Positions 6,915 through 14,611 of a stretch of DNA of 16,443 nt are shown here, in pieces. How positions within the stretch are numbered: position 1 is the stretch's first letter; each line of letters starts with the position of its first letter. Position numbers and translations under genes: made by a program. This DNA is from JAVBUY01 sp031552735 (GTDB lineage Bacteria > Bacillota > Clostridia > Christensenellales > Aristaeellaceae): positions 1 through 16,443 of the forward strand of contig JAVBMF010000048.1 in assembly GCA_031552735.1 (NCBI GenBank). Reading direction: 5' to 3'. The notes under the pieces are model-generated. The model worked only from the letters and a program-made list of their open reading frames with translations, ran no database searches and was not told where the DNA came from.

Positions 6915-7190
6915 TCACAGTCCCCCTTCCATCACAATGCCCGCCAGCTCGACCAGCGCGCCCTCGATCTCCTGCATGCGCGCGTTCAGCAGCGCGTCGG
7001 GCGCGGGCGCGGACGGCTCGGGCGGCAGCGGGTCGTGCACCAGCGCACCGTCCACCACGCGGTATTCGTACATCGTCATCATGTCAAACCCATCCGGGAA
7101 GTCCACCTCGATGGCGTCGGGCCCCAGCGGCGAGTCAAACGATGCGACGGCAATACGCTGATCGGGAAACAAAGTCACTTGCGCAATCAT
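6915..7190 (-). CDS. Small phage protein downstream of the tail fibre (possible fibre accessory protein)
   Basis: 91 aa, acidic, with no membrane segment. It has a beta-rich first half, a proline-rich hinge PLPPEPSAPAP, and a C-terminal helix ending MQEIEGALVELAGIVMEGGL. The AGGGGGAG ribosome site is 6 bases before ATG 7190. It comes 17 bases after the tail fibre gene, the position used by XkdW-like or fibre-assembly proteins in other phages, but I do not recognise the family firmly. A chaperone or small structural role is inference from place only. Confidence 0.7.
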   Translation of the reverse strand: MIAQVTLFPDQRIAVASFDSPLGPDAIEVDFPDGFDMMTMYEYRVVDGALVHDPLPPEPSAPAPDALLNARMQEIEGALVELAGIVMEGGL

Positions 7191-7207
7191 CGGATTCTCC
7201 CCCTTTA

Positions 7208-8473
7208 TTAGTTCTTGACCGCAATGTATTCCAGATACACCGGGCCGGACGTATCGGCGTATACATAGAAGGACACGCCCGCCGGGTCCACGCCGTTGAG
7301 GCTGACAAACCGCTTGTTGGGCACGCTGGTGCGCACGGTGGCGGTCACGCAGGGTGTGCCGGAAAACTGCCAGTAAAAGTACGTGTACGCCAGCCCCGGC
7401 GTGCTGCTGGACGGCACGGTCACATACAGCGAGCCGCGCTGGATCTCCGTCTCCGCGCCGTTTTTCAGGCCCAGATTGGCGCGCGCGCCCATACCCTCGC
7501 TGGCGCCGGTGCCGCCGTTGGCGATGGGCAGCGGCCCGGTGGTGTTGCCCAGCCCCATCGCGCTGCGCTGGCTGGCCGCGTCAATGTCCGCGTCGCCGCC
7601 AAAGTCCAGCATCGTGCCGTCGTACACAAAGGTCGCCCAGTGTCCGGCGGGCAGCTTGGCGACCGCGCCTGCGCCCGCGTAGGCCGGGCACGCCGCGCCG
7701 TTGACCGCAAAGGTGTCCCCGGCGGCAAACGCGGCGGTGATCTTGGCGCGGCCATTGACGCCGCTGCCGGAGAAGTTGTGCACCTTGCCGGTCTTGGTGT
7801 GCGTATAGACGTTCAGCGCGCCGTCGGTCTTGATTTCCTGCATCTTGTCCAGCAGGTTCCCGGCGACATCGCCGCTCAGCGTGTCGCGCATGTCGGCGAA
7901 CCACGCGAGGAACGCGGCCTGCTGCGTGCCGCGGAAGTACGCCAGATCGCTGGTGATCTGCTGATAGAACGCCTGCGTATCCAGCCGGGTGACGCCGTCG
8001 GACATCAGCCCGCAGACCTCGGCGTTCATGCGCTCGTCTACGATGTGCTGCGCGCCGATCTCGGTAGCGCCCTTGGGGCGCAGGATGCTGGCGACGCAGA
8101 TTTCGTAGGCGAACCCATCGCGCTGGGGCGCGGGCTTCTGCGGGCTGCTGGCGGCGACGCCCTGGCGCACGACCGCGCTGACGGTGTTGGCCACCACGTC
8201 GTAGCGGATCATGATGCGGTCATAACGATCCAGCGTGGCGTCGGCATAGGGCAGCGTCAGCGACAGGTCCAGCGTGTTGGCGTACACAACGCCGCCGAAC
8301 ATGCTGTGCGCCAGCCACGCGACGCCGGTCGAAAGCGCGACCAGCATGCCGCCGCCGGGTTTTACGGCCAGGTGGTTCATCGCGTAGACGCCGCTGGTGC
8401 GCGTGGCGTGCCATAGCTGCGCGTCGGTGGCGTCGTACTCGGTCATGTTCAATGGATAGCTTTTTTCAGCCAT
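7208..8473 (-). CDS. Tail fibre / receptor-binding baseplate protein
   Basis: 421 aa. The N-terminal 150 or so residues (LPYADATLDRYDRIMIRYD, then an AASSPQKP-type stretch) match the attachment shoulder seen in many Firmicutes phage upper-baseplate and fibre proteins. A helical region is followed by IANGGTGASEGMGARANLGL (about 317-336), the repeat-type motif common in tail fibres. A beta-rich C-terminal head of about 85 residues is the likely receptor-binding end. The start at 8473 overlaps the previous gene by 8 bases and has GGGGGAG upstream. It should recognise the host surface, so the C-terminus should vary most between related phages. Confidence 0.8.
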   Translation of the reverse strand: MAEKSYPLNMTEYDATDAQLWHATRTSGVYAMNHLAVKPGGGMLVALSTGVAWLAHSMFGGVVYANTLDLSLTLPYADATLDRYDRIMIRYDVVANTVSAVVRQGVAASSPQKPAPQRDGFAYEICVASILRPKGATEIGAQHIVDERMNAEVCGLMSDGVTRLDTQAFYQQITSDLAYFRGTQQAAFLAWFADMRDTLSGDVAGNLLDKMQEIKTDGALNVYTHTKTGKVHNFSGSGVNGRAKITAAFAAGDTFAVNGAACPAYAGAGAVAKLPAGHWATFVYDGTMLDFGGDADIDAASQRSAMGLGNTTGPLPIANGGTGASEGMGARANLGLKNGAETEIQRGSLYVTVPSSSTPGLAYTYFYWQFSGTPCVTATVRTSVPNKRFVSLNGVDPAGVSFYVYADTSGPVYLEYIAVKN

Positions 8474-9497
8474 GTTTGATCATCTCCCCCTTGATATAGG
8501 TCACCACCATCTCGCCGAGCGTGATGGTGATTTTCTGCGCGCCCTTCTCGATGGTGTGGGTAAACGCGGTGATGCGCGTGTCAAAGCGCAACCCGTAGCG
8601 TGTGGCGTTGCAGGTCACCTTGTCGCCCAGGTCATAGGCGACGGCGAACTGCTCCGGGCTGATGCTGGCCTGAAAGGTCTTGACGCGATAGCGCGCCCAC
8701 AGCTGCTCCTGCCCCAGCGCGGTCAGGCGCGCGACAAACTGCGCGTCGGTCTCGGCGTTGTCCTGCGCGCCGCCTTGCACGATCATCTCGCGGCGGTCGT
8801 CGCCGGTGGCGTCGCCGACGGTGACCAGCACGCGCGCGCCGTCGGTCGCCTGACCGATGACCAGCGCGGCGCTCTTAAACAGGTCGTCGTCCTCGGTGAC
8901 GGTCAGCGCCAGCAGGTTGCCAAACTCCTTGGAAAACACCAAGCCGCCCGCGCCCTCGCGATAGGTCCAATCCTTGCCGCGATAGGTCTCGAACACATGC
9001 CGCTTGCGGTCGATGTCCAGCGTCATGCGCATGCCGATGTCGCCCTGCTTGCACAGCCCGGCGAGGGTCTTGATCATCTCGCCGTCGGCGATTTCGCCGA
9101 TCCACTGGTCGGTGAACCCCTTTTCCGGGGCGATGTCGATGCCGGGCAGTGCGCGCAGGTTCTGGCGCACGATGCGGTGGATGGCGGCCTCGATGTTGTC
9201 CACCGGGTAGGTGCCGATGATGACGCGGCGGTTGAGCAGGTGCAGCGTGGTGTAGCCGCTGGCGGTGATGGTGCGCTGCTCGCCGTTACGGACGATGGAC
9301 ACGACCTGCATGGCGGTCTTGCGGTCGGCGCGGCACAGGAAGCTGCCGTGCGCCAGCAGCGCGGCGTTCTCGTCGGTGTCGTCGCAGACCAGCGAGAACG
9401 CGCCGGGCCCGCGATATTCCTCACTCCAGCGCAGGGAGCGGAAGTTGGTCAGCCGCCCGCGATAGGTCAGCGCGCCGTCCAGCACATGCAGCGTCAT
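8466..9497 (-). CDS. Siphovirus ReqiPepy6 Gp37-like tail protein (Tal / baseplate hub type)
   Basis: 343 aa. It starts MTLHVLDGALTYRGRLTNFRS and continues with the EEYRGPGAFSLVCDDT and GYTTLHLLNRRVI blocks that I associate with the Gp37-like family. Later blocks (AYDLGDKVTCNATRYGL, ITLGEMVVTYIKGE) are typical of the hub core. These proteins lie between Dit and the fibre, at the tail tip. There is no visible lysin domain, so any wall-cutting activity would have to come from elsewhere. I chose ATG 9497, which overlaps the Dit stop (ATGA), over the start 27 bases further upstream. Confidence 0.85.
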   Translation of the reverse strand: MTLHVLDGALTYRGRLTNFRSLRWSEEYRGPGAFSLVCDDTDENAALLAHGSFLCRADRKTAMQVVSIVRNGEQRTITASGYTTLHLLNRRVIIGTYPVDNIEAAIHRIVRQNLRALPGIDIAPEKGFTDQWIGEIADGEMIKTLAGLCKQGDIGMRMTLDIDRKRHVFETYRGKDWTYREGAGGLVFSKEFGNLLALTVTEDDDLFKSAALVIGQATDGARVLVTVGDATGDDRREMIVQGGAQDNAETDAQFVARLTALGQEQLWARYRVKTFQASISPEQFAVAYDLGDKVTCNATRYGLRFDTRITAFTHTIEKGAQKITITLGEMVVTYIKGEMIKHG

Positions 9498-10339
9498 GGC
9501 GTCACCCCCGCGCGGTACGCGCACACCGACAGGATGGCGGTCAGCCCGGCGCGGTGCGCACCCGCGTCGGCCTTGATCAGGTTGTCGCCGACGGCCAGCG
9601 GGAAGGGCACGCTGTCGATATCGAGGTAGCGGAACGCGTCATAGCGGGTGTTGTCGGGCGTGTACCCGGTGACGGTCAGCTCCGCGCCGGTGGTGTCGAT
9701 GACGATGCGCTCGCCGGTGTCCATCGCGCGGTTGACGCGCACGATTTCGCCGGTGCGCACGTTCTGGATCATGGGGTTGACCAGCGGCGCGTCGGCGCGC
9801 AGCTCCAGCACCCAGCGCCCGGGCACCGATCCGTCGTTGAATACGTTGACAAACTGCGCCTCGGTCTTGACGGCAAAGGTGTGCGGGCCGATGGTCAGCG
9901 GGAAGCGGTGCTTCTTGATCAGGCCGATCAGCGCGGTGGTCTGGCTGGTGGTGTCGCGCCAATAGGGAAAGGCGGCGAACAGCATCAGCGAGAAGCGCGG
10001 GTTGGTGTCGTAGGACTCGATGGTGGGGCTGTTCTGCACGGCGACGTCGATTTGGTACGTGTCGTCAAAGATCAGCGTGCCGCGCGTCTGCGGCGCAAAG
10101 GCGGTCAGCAGGCGCTGTTTTTGGTGCGCCGCCGCGCCGGAGATCGTGCCGGAGATCGTGAACGATTTGGGGCTGACGGAGGCGGCCTCGATCTTCTGCC
10201 CCACGCCATAGATGCCCGCCGAGGTGGTGAAGGCGACGCACTGCCCGGTCGGGTCGCTGAAGTGCTCGACGATGAAGCCGCTGTCCGCGCCAAAGCTGAA
10301 TGTGCCGTGCTCCCCGGCGTATCGCAGGGTGTAGTTCAT
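9494..10339 (-). CDS. Distal tail protein Dit (Sipho_tail family)
   Basis: 281 aa, starting MNYTLRYAGEHGTFSFGADSG. The N-terminal part (GVGQKIEAASVSPKSFTISG, then FDDTYQIDVAVQNSPTIE and FSLMLFAAFPYWR) matches the Dit ring domain. The rest is a second beta domain, as in other Dits (usual length 230-300). Dit joins the tail tube to the tip. I start at ATG 10339, which overlaps the tape measure stop (ATGA). The gene order tape measure, Dit, Gp37, fibre is the standard siphovirus order. Confidence 0.88.
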   Translation of the reverse strand: MNYTLRYAGEHGTFSFGADSGFIVEHFSDPTGQCVAFTTSAGIYGVGQKIEAASVSPKSFTISGTISGAAAHQKQRLLTAFAPQTRGTLIFDDTYQIDVAVQNSPTIESYDTNPRFSLMLFAAFPYWRDTTSQTTALIGLIKKHRFPLTIGPHTFAVKTEAQFVNVFNDGSVPGRWVLELRADAPLVNPMIQNVRTGEIVRVNRAMDTGERIVIDTTGAELTVTGYTPDNTRYDAFRYLDIDSVPFPLAVGDNLIKADAGAHRAGLTAILSVCAYRAGVTP

Positions 10340-11256
10340 GCCAGCGCCCACCTCGCCATCTCCAGCGCGTGCAGCGATTGCGCGGCCAGCTCGCTGGGCG
10401 ACATCGGCACGGCCTGTATGTTCTGCGTCAGGTGGATGCCGCCCGCGAGGGCGTCGGTGCCCGGCGATACGCGCGCGGCGGATTCGGGCGCGGTCATGCC
10501 GACCCGCGCGGCGGCGTCGGTCATGCGCGTGGCGGCGCGCACCACGCCGGAGATGCCATCCTCGATGCCGATGGCGAAGCCCTGGCTAAAGTAGCCGCCC
10601 ACCTCGGCCATCAGGCGCGAGGGGCTGTGCGCGTTCAGCGCCTTCATGGCGGCGGCATGCGCGGCGCGGGCGGCGCGCGCGGCGGCGGCGACGATGGCCT
10701 CCACCTGTTCGGATATGCCCACGGCGATGCCCTCGGACACGGCGCGGCCCACGCTCAGGAATTTGTCGGCGGTGCCGCCCTTGATGCCAAAGGCGGTGTT
10801 CAACGCGGTCAGCGTGTTCTGCGCGACCTTGCCCCCGGCGGTAAAGGGCGTGTTTTCCGCACCGCTGGCGATGCCCAGCACCAGCGCCGCGCCGTGCTGC
10901 ATGCCCTGTGTGGACACGCCGTCGGCGATGCCCAGCGCCTGTGCGATCGCGTCGATGATGCGCGCGGCGGTGGTGTGCGCGCCGGTGACGGCGGTGTCGG
11001 CCTGCTCGGCCAGCCCTGCGGCGACGCCCCCGGCGATGTCCGCGCCGATGCGGCGGGCGTTCTCGCCGTGCTCGGCCAGGCTGACCAGCGCGTCGCCGGT
11101 CTTGCCCAGCGAGGCGGCGGCGCTGGTGCCCAGCGACACGACCGCCTGCGAAAAGTCGGCGATGAACGCGCGCCCGGCATCGGCGCTCAGCGCGATTTTC
11201 TGGTCAAAGTCGCTGGTGTCCAGCCCCAGCGTGGCAAACAACTCAAATAGTTTCAT
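10336..11256 (-). CDS. Tail tape measure protein, unusually short
   Basis: 306 aa. The start MKLFELFATLGLDTSDFDQKI is a typical tape measure N-terminus. The C-terminal part holds ALNAHSPSRLMAEVGGYFSQ followed by GFAIGIEDGISG, the S-P-S-R motif block common to these proteins, and a tail (LTQNIQAVPMSPSEL) that also recurs in the family. The sequence between is alanine- and glycine-rich helix with no long coiled coil and no lysin domain. Siphovirus tape measures are commonly 600-2000 residues, so this one lacks most of the middle. It has both ends in one open frame, so it looks like an internal deletion or a true short-tail form. It overlaps the chaperone extension by 14 bases. Confidence 0.82.
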   Translation of the reverse strand: MKLFELFATLGLDTSDFDQKIALSADAGRAFIADFSQAVVSLGTSAAASLGKTGDALVSLAEHGENARRIGADIAGGVAAGLAEQADTAVTGAHTTAARIIDAIAQALGIADGVSTQGMQHGAALVLGIASGAENTPFTAGGKVAQNTLTALNTAFGIKGGTADKFLSVGRAVSEGIAVGISEQVEAIVAAAARAARAAHAAAMKALNAHSPSRLMAEVGGYFSQGFAIGIEDGISGVVRAATRMTDAAARVGMTAPESAARVSPGTDALAGGIHLTQNIQAVPMSPSELAAQSLHALEMARWALA

Positions 11257-11569
11257 CGGTGTGCTTTCCCCTCCTGTCGTGCTGGCGCTGGGCCAGCGTG
11301 GCGATCAAGTCGTCGGCGATCTGCCGCCCGGTGCGGCGGTCTTGGGGCGCGGCGGCGCGCTGGGTCAGCTCGGCATAGCTGGGGATATCGCAGCGATCCC
11401 CGCCCAGCGTGCGCGCGATGGCCCACAGCATGTTGGCGGCGTAGTCGGCACGGGCGTGCTGCTGGCGCTCGTCGGCCAATAGCAGCGCGAGTGCGGCGAC
11501 GCCGTAGGGCGCGCCGTGGCGGCAGATCGCGGCGGTCACCGCGCCGTGTCCGAAGCCACGGACGACGTA
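11243..11569 (-). CDS. -1 frameshift extension of the tail assembly chaperone (gpT-like part)
   Basis: This frame runs open from the slippery run at 11569-11575 to a stop at 11243, giving YVVRGFGHGA and then 98 more residues (TAAICRHGAPYGVAALALLL and on, with YAANMLWAIARTLGG and DIPSYAELTQ). A GTG at 11539 overlapping the previous stop could also start it alone (98 aa). A slip back by one base on seven T's would join it to residue 111 of the first protein, giving about 219 aa, like gpGT of lambda. The context (between tail tube and tape measure) is exactly where this occurs. I favour the frameshift, but separate starting cannot be ruled out from sequence. Confidence 0.75.
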   Translation of the reverse strand, partial: YVVRGFGHGAVTAAICRHGAPYGVAALALLLADERQQHARADYAANMLWAIARTLGGDRCDIPSYAELTQRAAAPQDRRTGRQIADDLIATLAQRQHDRRGKHTDETI

Positions 11570-11901
11570 AAAAAATCGATCAGCTCGCGATCCACGCTGT
11601 CGCGGATGTCGCGCAGGGTGGTGATGCCCTTTTGCGCGCGGATGGCGGCGGCGGTTTTGCCGGTCAGCGCGGCGGCGATGGCAAAGACTGCCTCGGCATG
11701 GTCGCCCAGCAGCACCGGGGTCAGCGCGCCGACCGCGTCGCCCAGCACCTCGATCACCTTTTTGTCGCGCGCGGCGTCGGGCGCTTGCAGCCCGGCCAGA
11801 TAGTCGGCCACGCGCGCGTCCTGCGCGATGGCGGCCAAGGGCGCGGCCAGCGCGACCAGGCAGCGGGCCAGCTCGGCGGTGTTCATGTCGGATAGTTTCA
11901 T
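11536..11901 (-). CDS. Tail assembly chaperone (gpG-like)
   Basis: 121 aa, acidic to neutral and largely helical. The block LLGDHAEAVFAIAAALTGKTAAAIRAQ, followed by DRELIDFF, is the pattern I know from tail chaperones of Clostridia phages. Such proteins coat the tape measure during tail building and are absent from the finished particle. Its ATG 11901 overlaps the tail tube stop (ATGA). A T-TTT-TTT slippery run lies at residues 109-111, ten codons before the stop. It is followed by the gpT-like frame and then the tape measure. Confidence 0.82.
   Translation of the reverse strand: MKLSDMNTAELARCLVALAAPLAAIAQDARVADYLAGLQAPDAARDKKVIEVLGDAVGALTPVLLGDHAEAVFAIAAALTGKTAAAIRAQKGITTLRDIRDSVDRELIDFFTSSVASDTAR
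11569..11575 (-). promoter_or_regulatory. Slippery heptamer for a -1 programmed frameshift
   Basis: On the minus strand the chaperone codons GAT TTT TTT ACG contain T-TTT-TTT, a classic X-XXY-YYZ slippery site. Five bases further on GTCCG and CGGAC can pair around a six-base loop (about 11548-11563), a possible stimulator. The -1 frame has no stop from here to the end of the gpT-like frame. Confidence 0.72.
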
Positions 11902-12500
11902 GCGCTTACCTCATCGAAGAAAATCACCTCAAACGGCGCATGCTGCATCGACGCCAAATCCGCCGCGTGCGCCTGAAACTGGAACGGCAGGCTGCCCTCG
12001 CCCTTGTCGGCAAAGGCAAAGTTGGCGCCGGTCAGGTTCATGGCGGCGGTCAGGTTGATGAGCACAAAGCCCTTCGACGTGTCGCCGATCCAGCACAGGT
12101 TGTCGATGTAGTCGGTCAGCTTGATGTCGGTGCGCACGCGGACGGTGGTTTTCGCGCCCTGCGCGGTGACATCGGCGCACATCAGCGCGCTGGCGAAGTT
12201 GTCGGGCGTGATCTCCTTCATCGTGCCGGTCAGTTGCACGGTCCAGCGGTCGTTGACGGTGCTGCCCTTGATGGGATAGCGCATGCCGTCGGCCTCGATC
12301 TGGCGGATTTCCGGCGTGCACTGGAAGGAGCCGCCGCCGGTGGTCGCGCCGATGACGCCGGTGTCGGCGGCCAGCGCGGCCAGCACGGCGGCGGCCAGAT
12401 CGGTGGCGTTCTCGCACGCGCTGTAGTCAAAGTTTTTCAGGAACACGCCCGCGCCCAGTTGCAGGCGCTCAAAGGTTTCGGGTCTGACGCCAGTGATCAT
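11898..12500 (-). CDS. Major tail (tube) protein
   Basis: 200 aa, starting MITGVRPETFERLQLGAGVF. Beta-rich, with a G-G-G-x-F core (ATTGGGSFQCTPEIRQIEADG) and the stretch ISLP-like GEGSLPFQFQAHAAD near the end. These are features of tube proteins that stack as hexameric rings to make the tail. It lies between the tail terminator and the chaperone. ATG 12500 overlaps the previous stop (ATGA). A longer upstream reading is only a shadow of the terminator gene and is rich in arginine. Confidence 0.85.
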   Translation of the reverse strand: MITGVRPETFERLQLGAGVFLKNFDYSACENATDLAAAVLAALAADTGVIGATTGGGSFQCTPEIRQIEADGMRYPIKGSTVNDRWTVQLTGTMKEITPDNFASALMCADVTAQGAKTTVRVRTDIKLTDYIDNLCWIGDTSKGFVLINLTAAMNLTGANFAFADKGEGSLPFQFQAHAADLASMQHAPFEVIFFDEVSA

Positions 12501-12910
12501 ATGGGTTCCTCCTGATGTGTGTAGTTGGTCAGCGTAAGGCCGACGCGCGCGCCGATGGCGGCGTCGGGGTGCTCGGCGGCGCAGTCGGTGATGAATCCGG
12601 CGGCGGATCGCGCCAGCACGACGCAGCCGGTGCCAACCGGCAGGCGCACGCCCTGCGGCGGGATGCGCGCGGCGATCTGGTCGCACAGCAGCGCGCGCTT
12701 GCGGTTCGCGGCGGGGTCGCGCGCGTCCAGCCAGCAGGTGGCGGCGGTGTCGGCGGTGTGCAAGGCGTCCGGGCAGTCCAGCCGGAAGGTGATGTACGGC
12801 AGCGGCGCGCGCTCGGTCGCCGGCGTGTCCTCGCCATAGGCGGGGATGGCCGCGCCGTCCATCGCAAACGATGCCCAGAAGGCGGCCAGCGCCTGTTTGA
12901 TGGCGGTCAT
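12497..12910 (-). CDS. Tail terminator / completion protein
   Basis: 137 aa, starting MTAIKQALAAFWASFAMDGA. The N-terminal helix, then LPYITFRLDCP and a C-terminal beta stretch (ARVGLTLTNYTHQEEP) fit the small proteins that cap the tail tube at the head end. Length (130-150 aa) and position, just before the tail tube gene, are as expected. ATG 12910 overlaps the upstream stop (ATGA). The call rests on position and general pattern more than on a strict motif. Confidence 0.72.
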   Translation of the reverse strand: MTAIKQALAAFWASFAMDGAAIPAYGEDTPATERAPLPYITFRLDCPDALHTADTAATCWLDARDPAANRKRALLCDQIAARIPPQGVRLPVGTGCVVLARSAAGFITDCAAEHPDAAIGARVGLTLTNYTHQEEPI

Positions 12911-13248
12911 ACGCTCACCGCCTCTGCCGTCGCCTGCAAGAACTGGGTGCGCGCGCAGTCCGGCGTGCCCAGGTCGGCGGCGTCGCTGGTCAGGGTGTAC
13001 ACCTTGCCGTCGGCGACGCGGCGCACGCGGTCTTTGCGGCGCAGGGTGGTGTCTTTGCCGGTCAGGATCAGGCAGCGCACGCGCGCGCCGTCCTGCGCGG
13101 CGACGGCGGCGGGGTCGGTGTCCAGCACGCAGATGCCCGCGGAGAATAGGTCGCCGTCTTGCCATGCGCCGTCGGTGCCGCCCAGCGCGTCGGGCGCGTC
13201 GGGCGCGGTCAGGCGCACAAAGGGCTCAAAATAGTCTGTCAGCGCCAC
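12907..13248 (-). CDS. Head-tail joining (head closure) protein
   Basis: 113 aa, starting at GTG 13248 (VALTDYFEPFVRL). I chose it because GAGGGGGT lies upstream and the preceding gene stops 3 bases before it. The earlier start at 13434 is a shadow of that gene and would give an arginine-rich front end. The core (CLILTGKDTTLRRKDRVRRVADGKVYTLTSDA) looks like the small beta-barrel stopper proteins that close the head after DNA filling. It follows the connector gene and overlaps the tail terminator start by 4 bases. Confidence 0.72.
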   Translation of the reverse strand: MALTDYFEPFVRLTAPDAPDALGGTDGAWQDGDLFSAGICVLDTDPAAVAAQDGARVRCLILTGKDTTLRRKDRVRRVADGKVYTLTSDAADLGTPDCARTQFLQATAEAVSV

Positions 13249-13250
13249 GC

Positions 13251-13712
13251 CTACACCCCCTCGATGTCGGGAAACATGCGGCGGTACGGGGTCAGGCGGG
13301 AGGAAAAGACCTCCCGCCAGGTGGTGACCGCGCCGTTTCTGCGCGTCGCGCGCGACACGCTGTACGCGCCGAATCGCTCGGCGACGACGGTGGTGTCCGG
13401 GTTGGCCTCGCCATAGGCGGCGATGTCCGCGCACAGGTCCAGGAACGCGCGCGGCGGCGCGAGCCGCACGACCTGACCGGAGAAGGTTTGGTCGTCCAGC
13501 GGCACGCCGCCGTCGGCGGTCAGTTGGTACACGCCGTCTTGCCCGGCGGTGCCGAGGATCGCGACGTACTGTCCGGGCAGCGCCATGGCGGATAGCGGCG
13601 TGCCGTCCGCGCCGGACAGTGTGCCGCCGGAGACGGTGAAGTCGCCCGGCCAGCGTTCGGCCTCAAAGTAGTGGTTGCAGGCGCGCATGACAGCGCCCAC
13701 CGATATCGCCAT
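13251..13712 (-). CDS. Head-tail connector / adaptor protein
   Basis: 153 aa, starting MAISVGAVMRACNHYFEAER. It is a mixed helix-strand protein with FLDLCADIAAYGE in the middle and TWREVFSSRLTPYRRMFPDIEGV at the end. Its place right after the capsid gene and its length fit adaptors that dock on the portal ring. AGGGGGAG lies 7 bases before ATG 13712. The exact family is not certain from memory. A portal protein would be its partner, but none is in the window. Confidence 0.72.
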   Translation of the reverse strand: MAISVGAVMRACNHYFEAERWPGDFTVSGGTLSGADGTPLSAMALPGQYVAILGTAGQDGVYQLTADGGVPLDDQTFSGQVVRLAPPRAFLDLCADIAAYGEANPDTTVVAERFGAYSVSRATRRNGAVTTWREVFSSRLTPYRRMFPDIEGV

Positions 13713-13738
13713 GTTCGCTCCCCCTTTATTTGGTTAGG

Positions 13739-14605
13739 TTAGGCTTTCTGGCCGAAGTTGACGGTGGCAACGGCGACCTTCGCGGGTTGCAGCACCTTCG
13801 CGCCGTAGACGTGCAGGCCCTTCACGCCGTCGTCAAAGCCCTTTTCGCGGCGGTACGCCTCGGTTTGCAGGATTTGGTCGGCGTAGGTGGATACCGCGTC
13901 CACGGTGGCGATGATCTTGAACTTGTTGCCGCTGGTGTTGGGCACATTGTTGCTGGTGAAGATGTCGAACCCGGCGGCGCGACCGACCAGCCCGGTCAGC
14001 AGGCGGGTTTCGGCGTTGGGGCCGTTGGCGGCGGCAAAGCGCTGATCCAGCAGCATCACGCCCTCAAACTCGGGCGGGACGACCACCTTGCGGCCCTGCG
14101 TGGGCACGTTGGCCTTGTCCAGCGCGGTTTTCAGCGCGATCAGCAGGTCGTAGGCGTCGTAATCGCCGCCGGACTTGGCGACGAACAGCGGCGCGGCGTT
14201 GGTGCCCAGGCCACCGGTCAGCGTCCCGGCGGTGATCAGCGACGCGAGGTAGCGGTCCAGCTTGTCGGCCAGCCCATAGGAGGCGGATTGCATGGCTTTT
14301 TCCATCAGCTCCCCGGCGGCCTGCGCCTTGTCCACATCGTTCAGGTAGAAGTTGAAGTAGTCGCCCTGATCGATGACCAGCGTCTGATCGACGGTGGTGA
14401 GCTGCTCGGGGTCGGCGATGTCCTGGTTCTTGGTATAGGGCTTGATGGCGACCTCGCTGAGCATGTTGATGTGCACGGTGTCGCCGATCTGCTTGATGTC
14501 GCCCTCATAGCTGCGGTTGAACAGGTGCACGTACACCAGATTGGCGCGCATGTATTCCATCAGGCGGGCGCTCCACATCTGCGGGATAAAGGTATGGATC
14601 GACAT
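13739..14605 (-). CDS. Major capsid protein (HK97 fold, P22 coat-like group)
   Basis: 288 aa, starting MSIHTFIPQMWSARLMEYMR. The blocks LVYVHLFNRSYEGDIKQIGD, IDQGDYFNFYLNDVDKAQA and RKVVVPPEFEGVMLLDQ are characteristic of the coat proteins of Clostridia siphoviruses grouped with P22 gp5. It forms the icosahedral shell. The ribosome site AAAGGAGTG overlaps the end of the scaffold gene and is well placed for ATG 14605, consistent with the high output needed for a coat protein. The order scaffold, coat, connector is standard. No missing blocks are evident. Confidence 0.9.
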   Translation of the reverse strand: MSIHTFIPQMWSARLMEYMRANLVYVHLFNRSYEGDIKQIGDTVHINMLSEVAIKPYTKNQDIADPEQLTTVDQTLVIDQGDYFNFYLNDVDKAQAAGELMEKAMQSASYGLADKLDRYLASLITAGTLTGGLGTNAAPLFVAKSGGDYDAYDLLIALKTALDKANVPTQGRKVVVPPEFEGVMLLDQRFAAANGPNAETRLLTGLVGRAAGFDIFTSNNVPNTSGNKFKIIATVDAVSTYADQILQTEAYRREKGFDDGVKGLHVYGAKVLQPAKVAVATVNFGQKA

Positions 14606-14611
14606 AATGAT

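Noticed and set aside
6776..8416. A 546-residue open frame on the plus strand across the tail fibre
   Set aside because: Arginine-, alanine- and histidine-rich shadow of the fibre, small-protein and CD1375-like genes, with no ribosome site.
11898..12686. Longer form (262 residues) of the tail tube protein
   Set aside because: The first 62 residues are an arginine-rich shadow of the tail terminator gene; ATG 12500 has the ATGA overlap.
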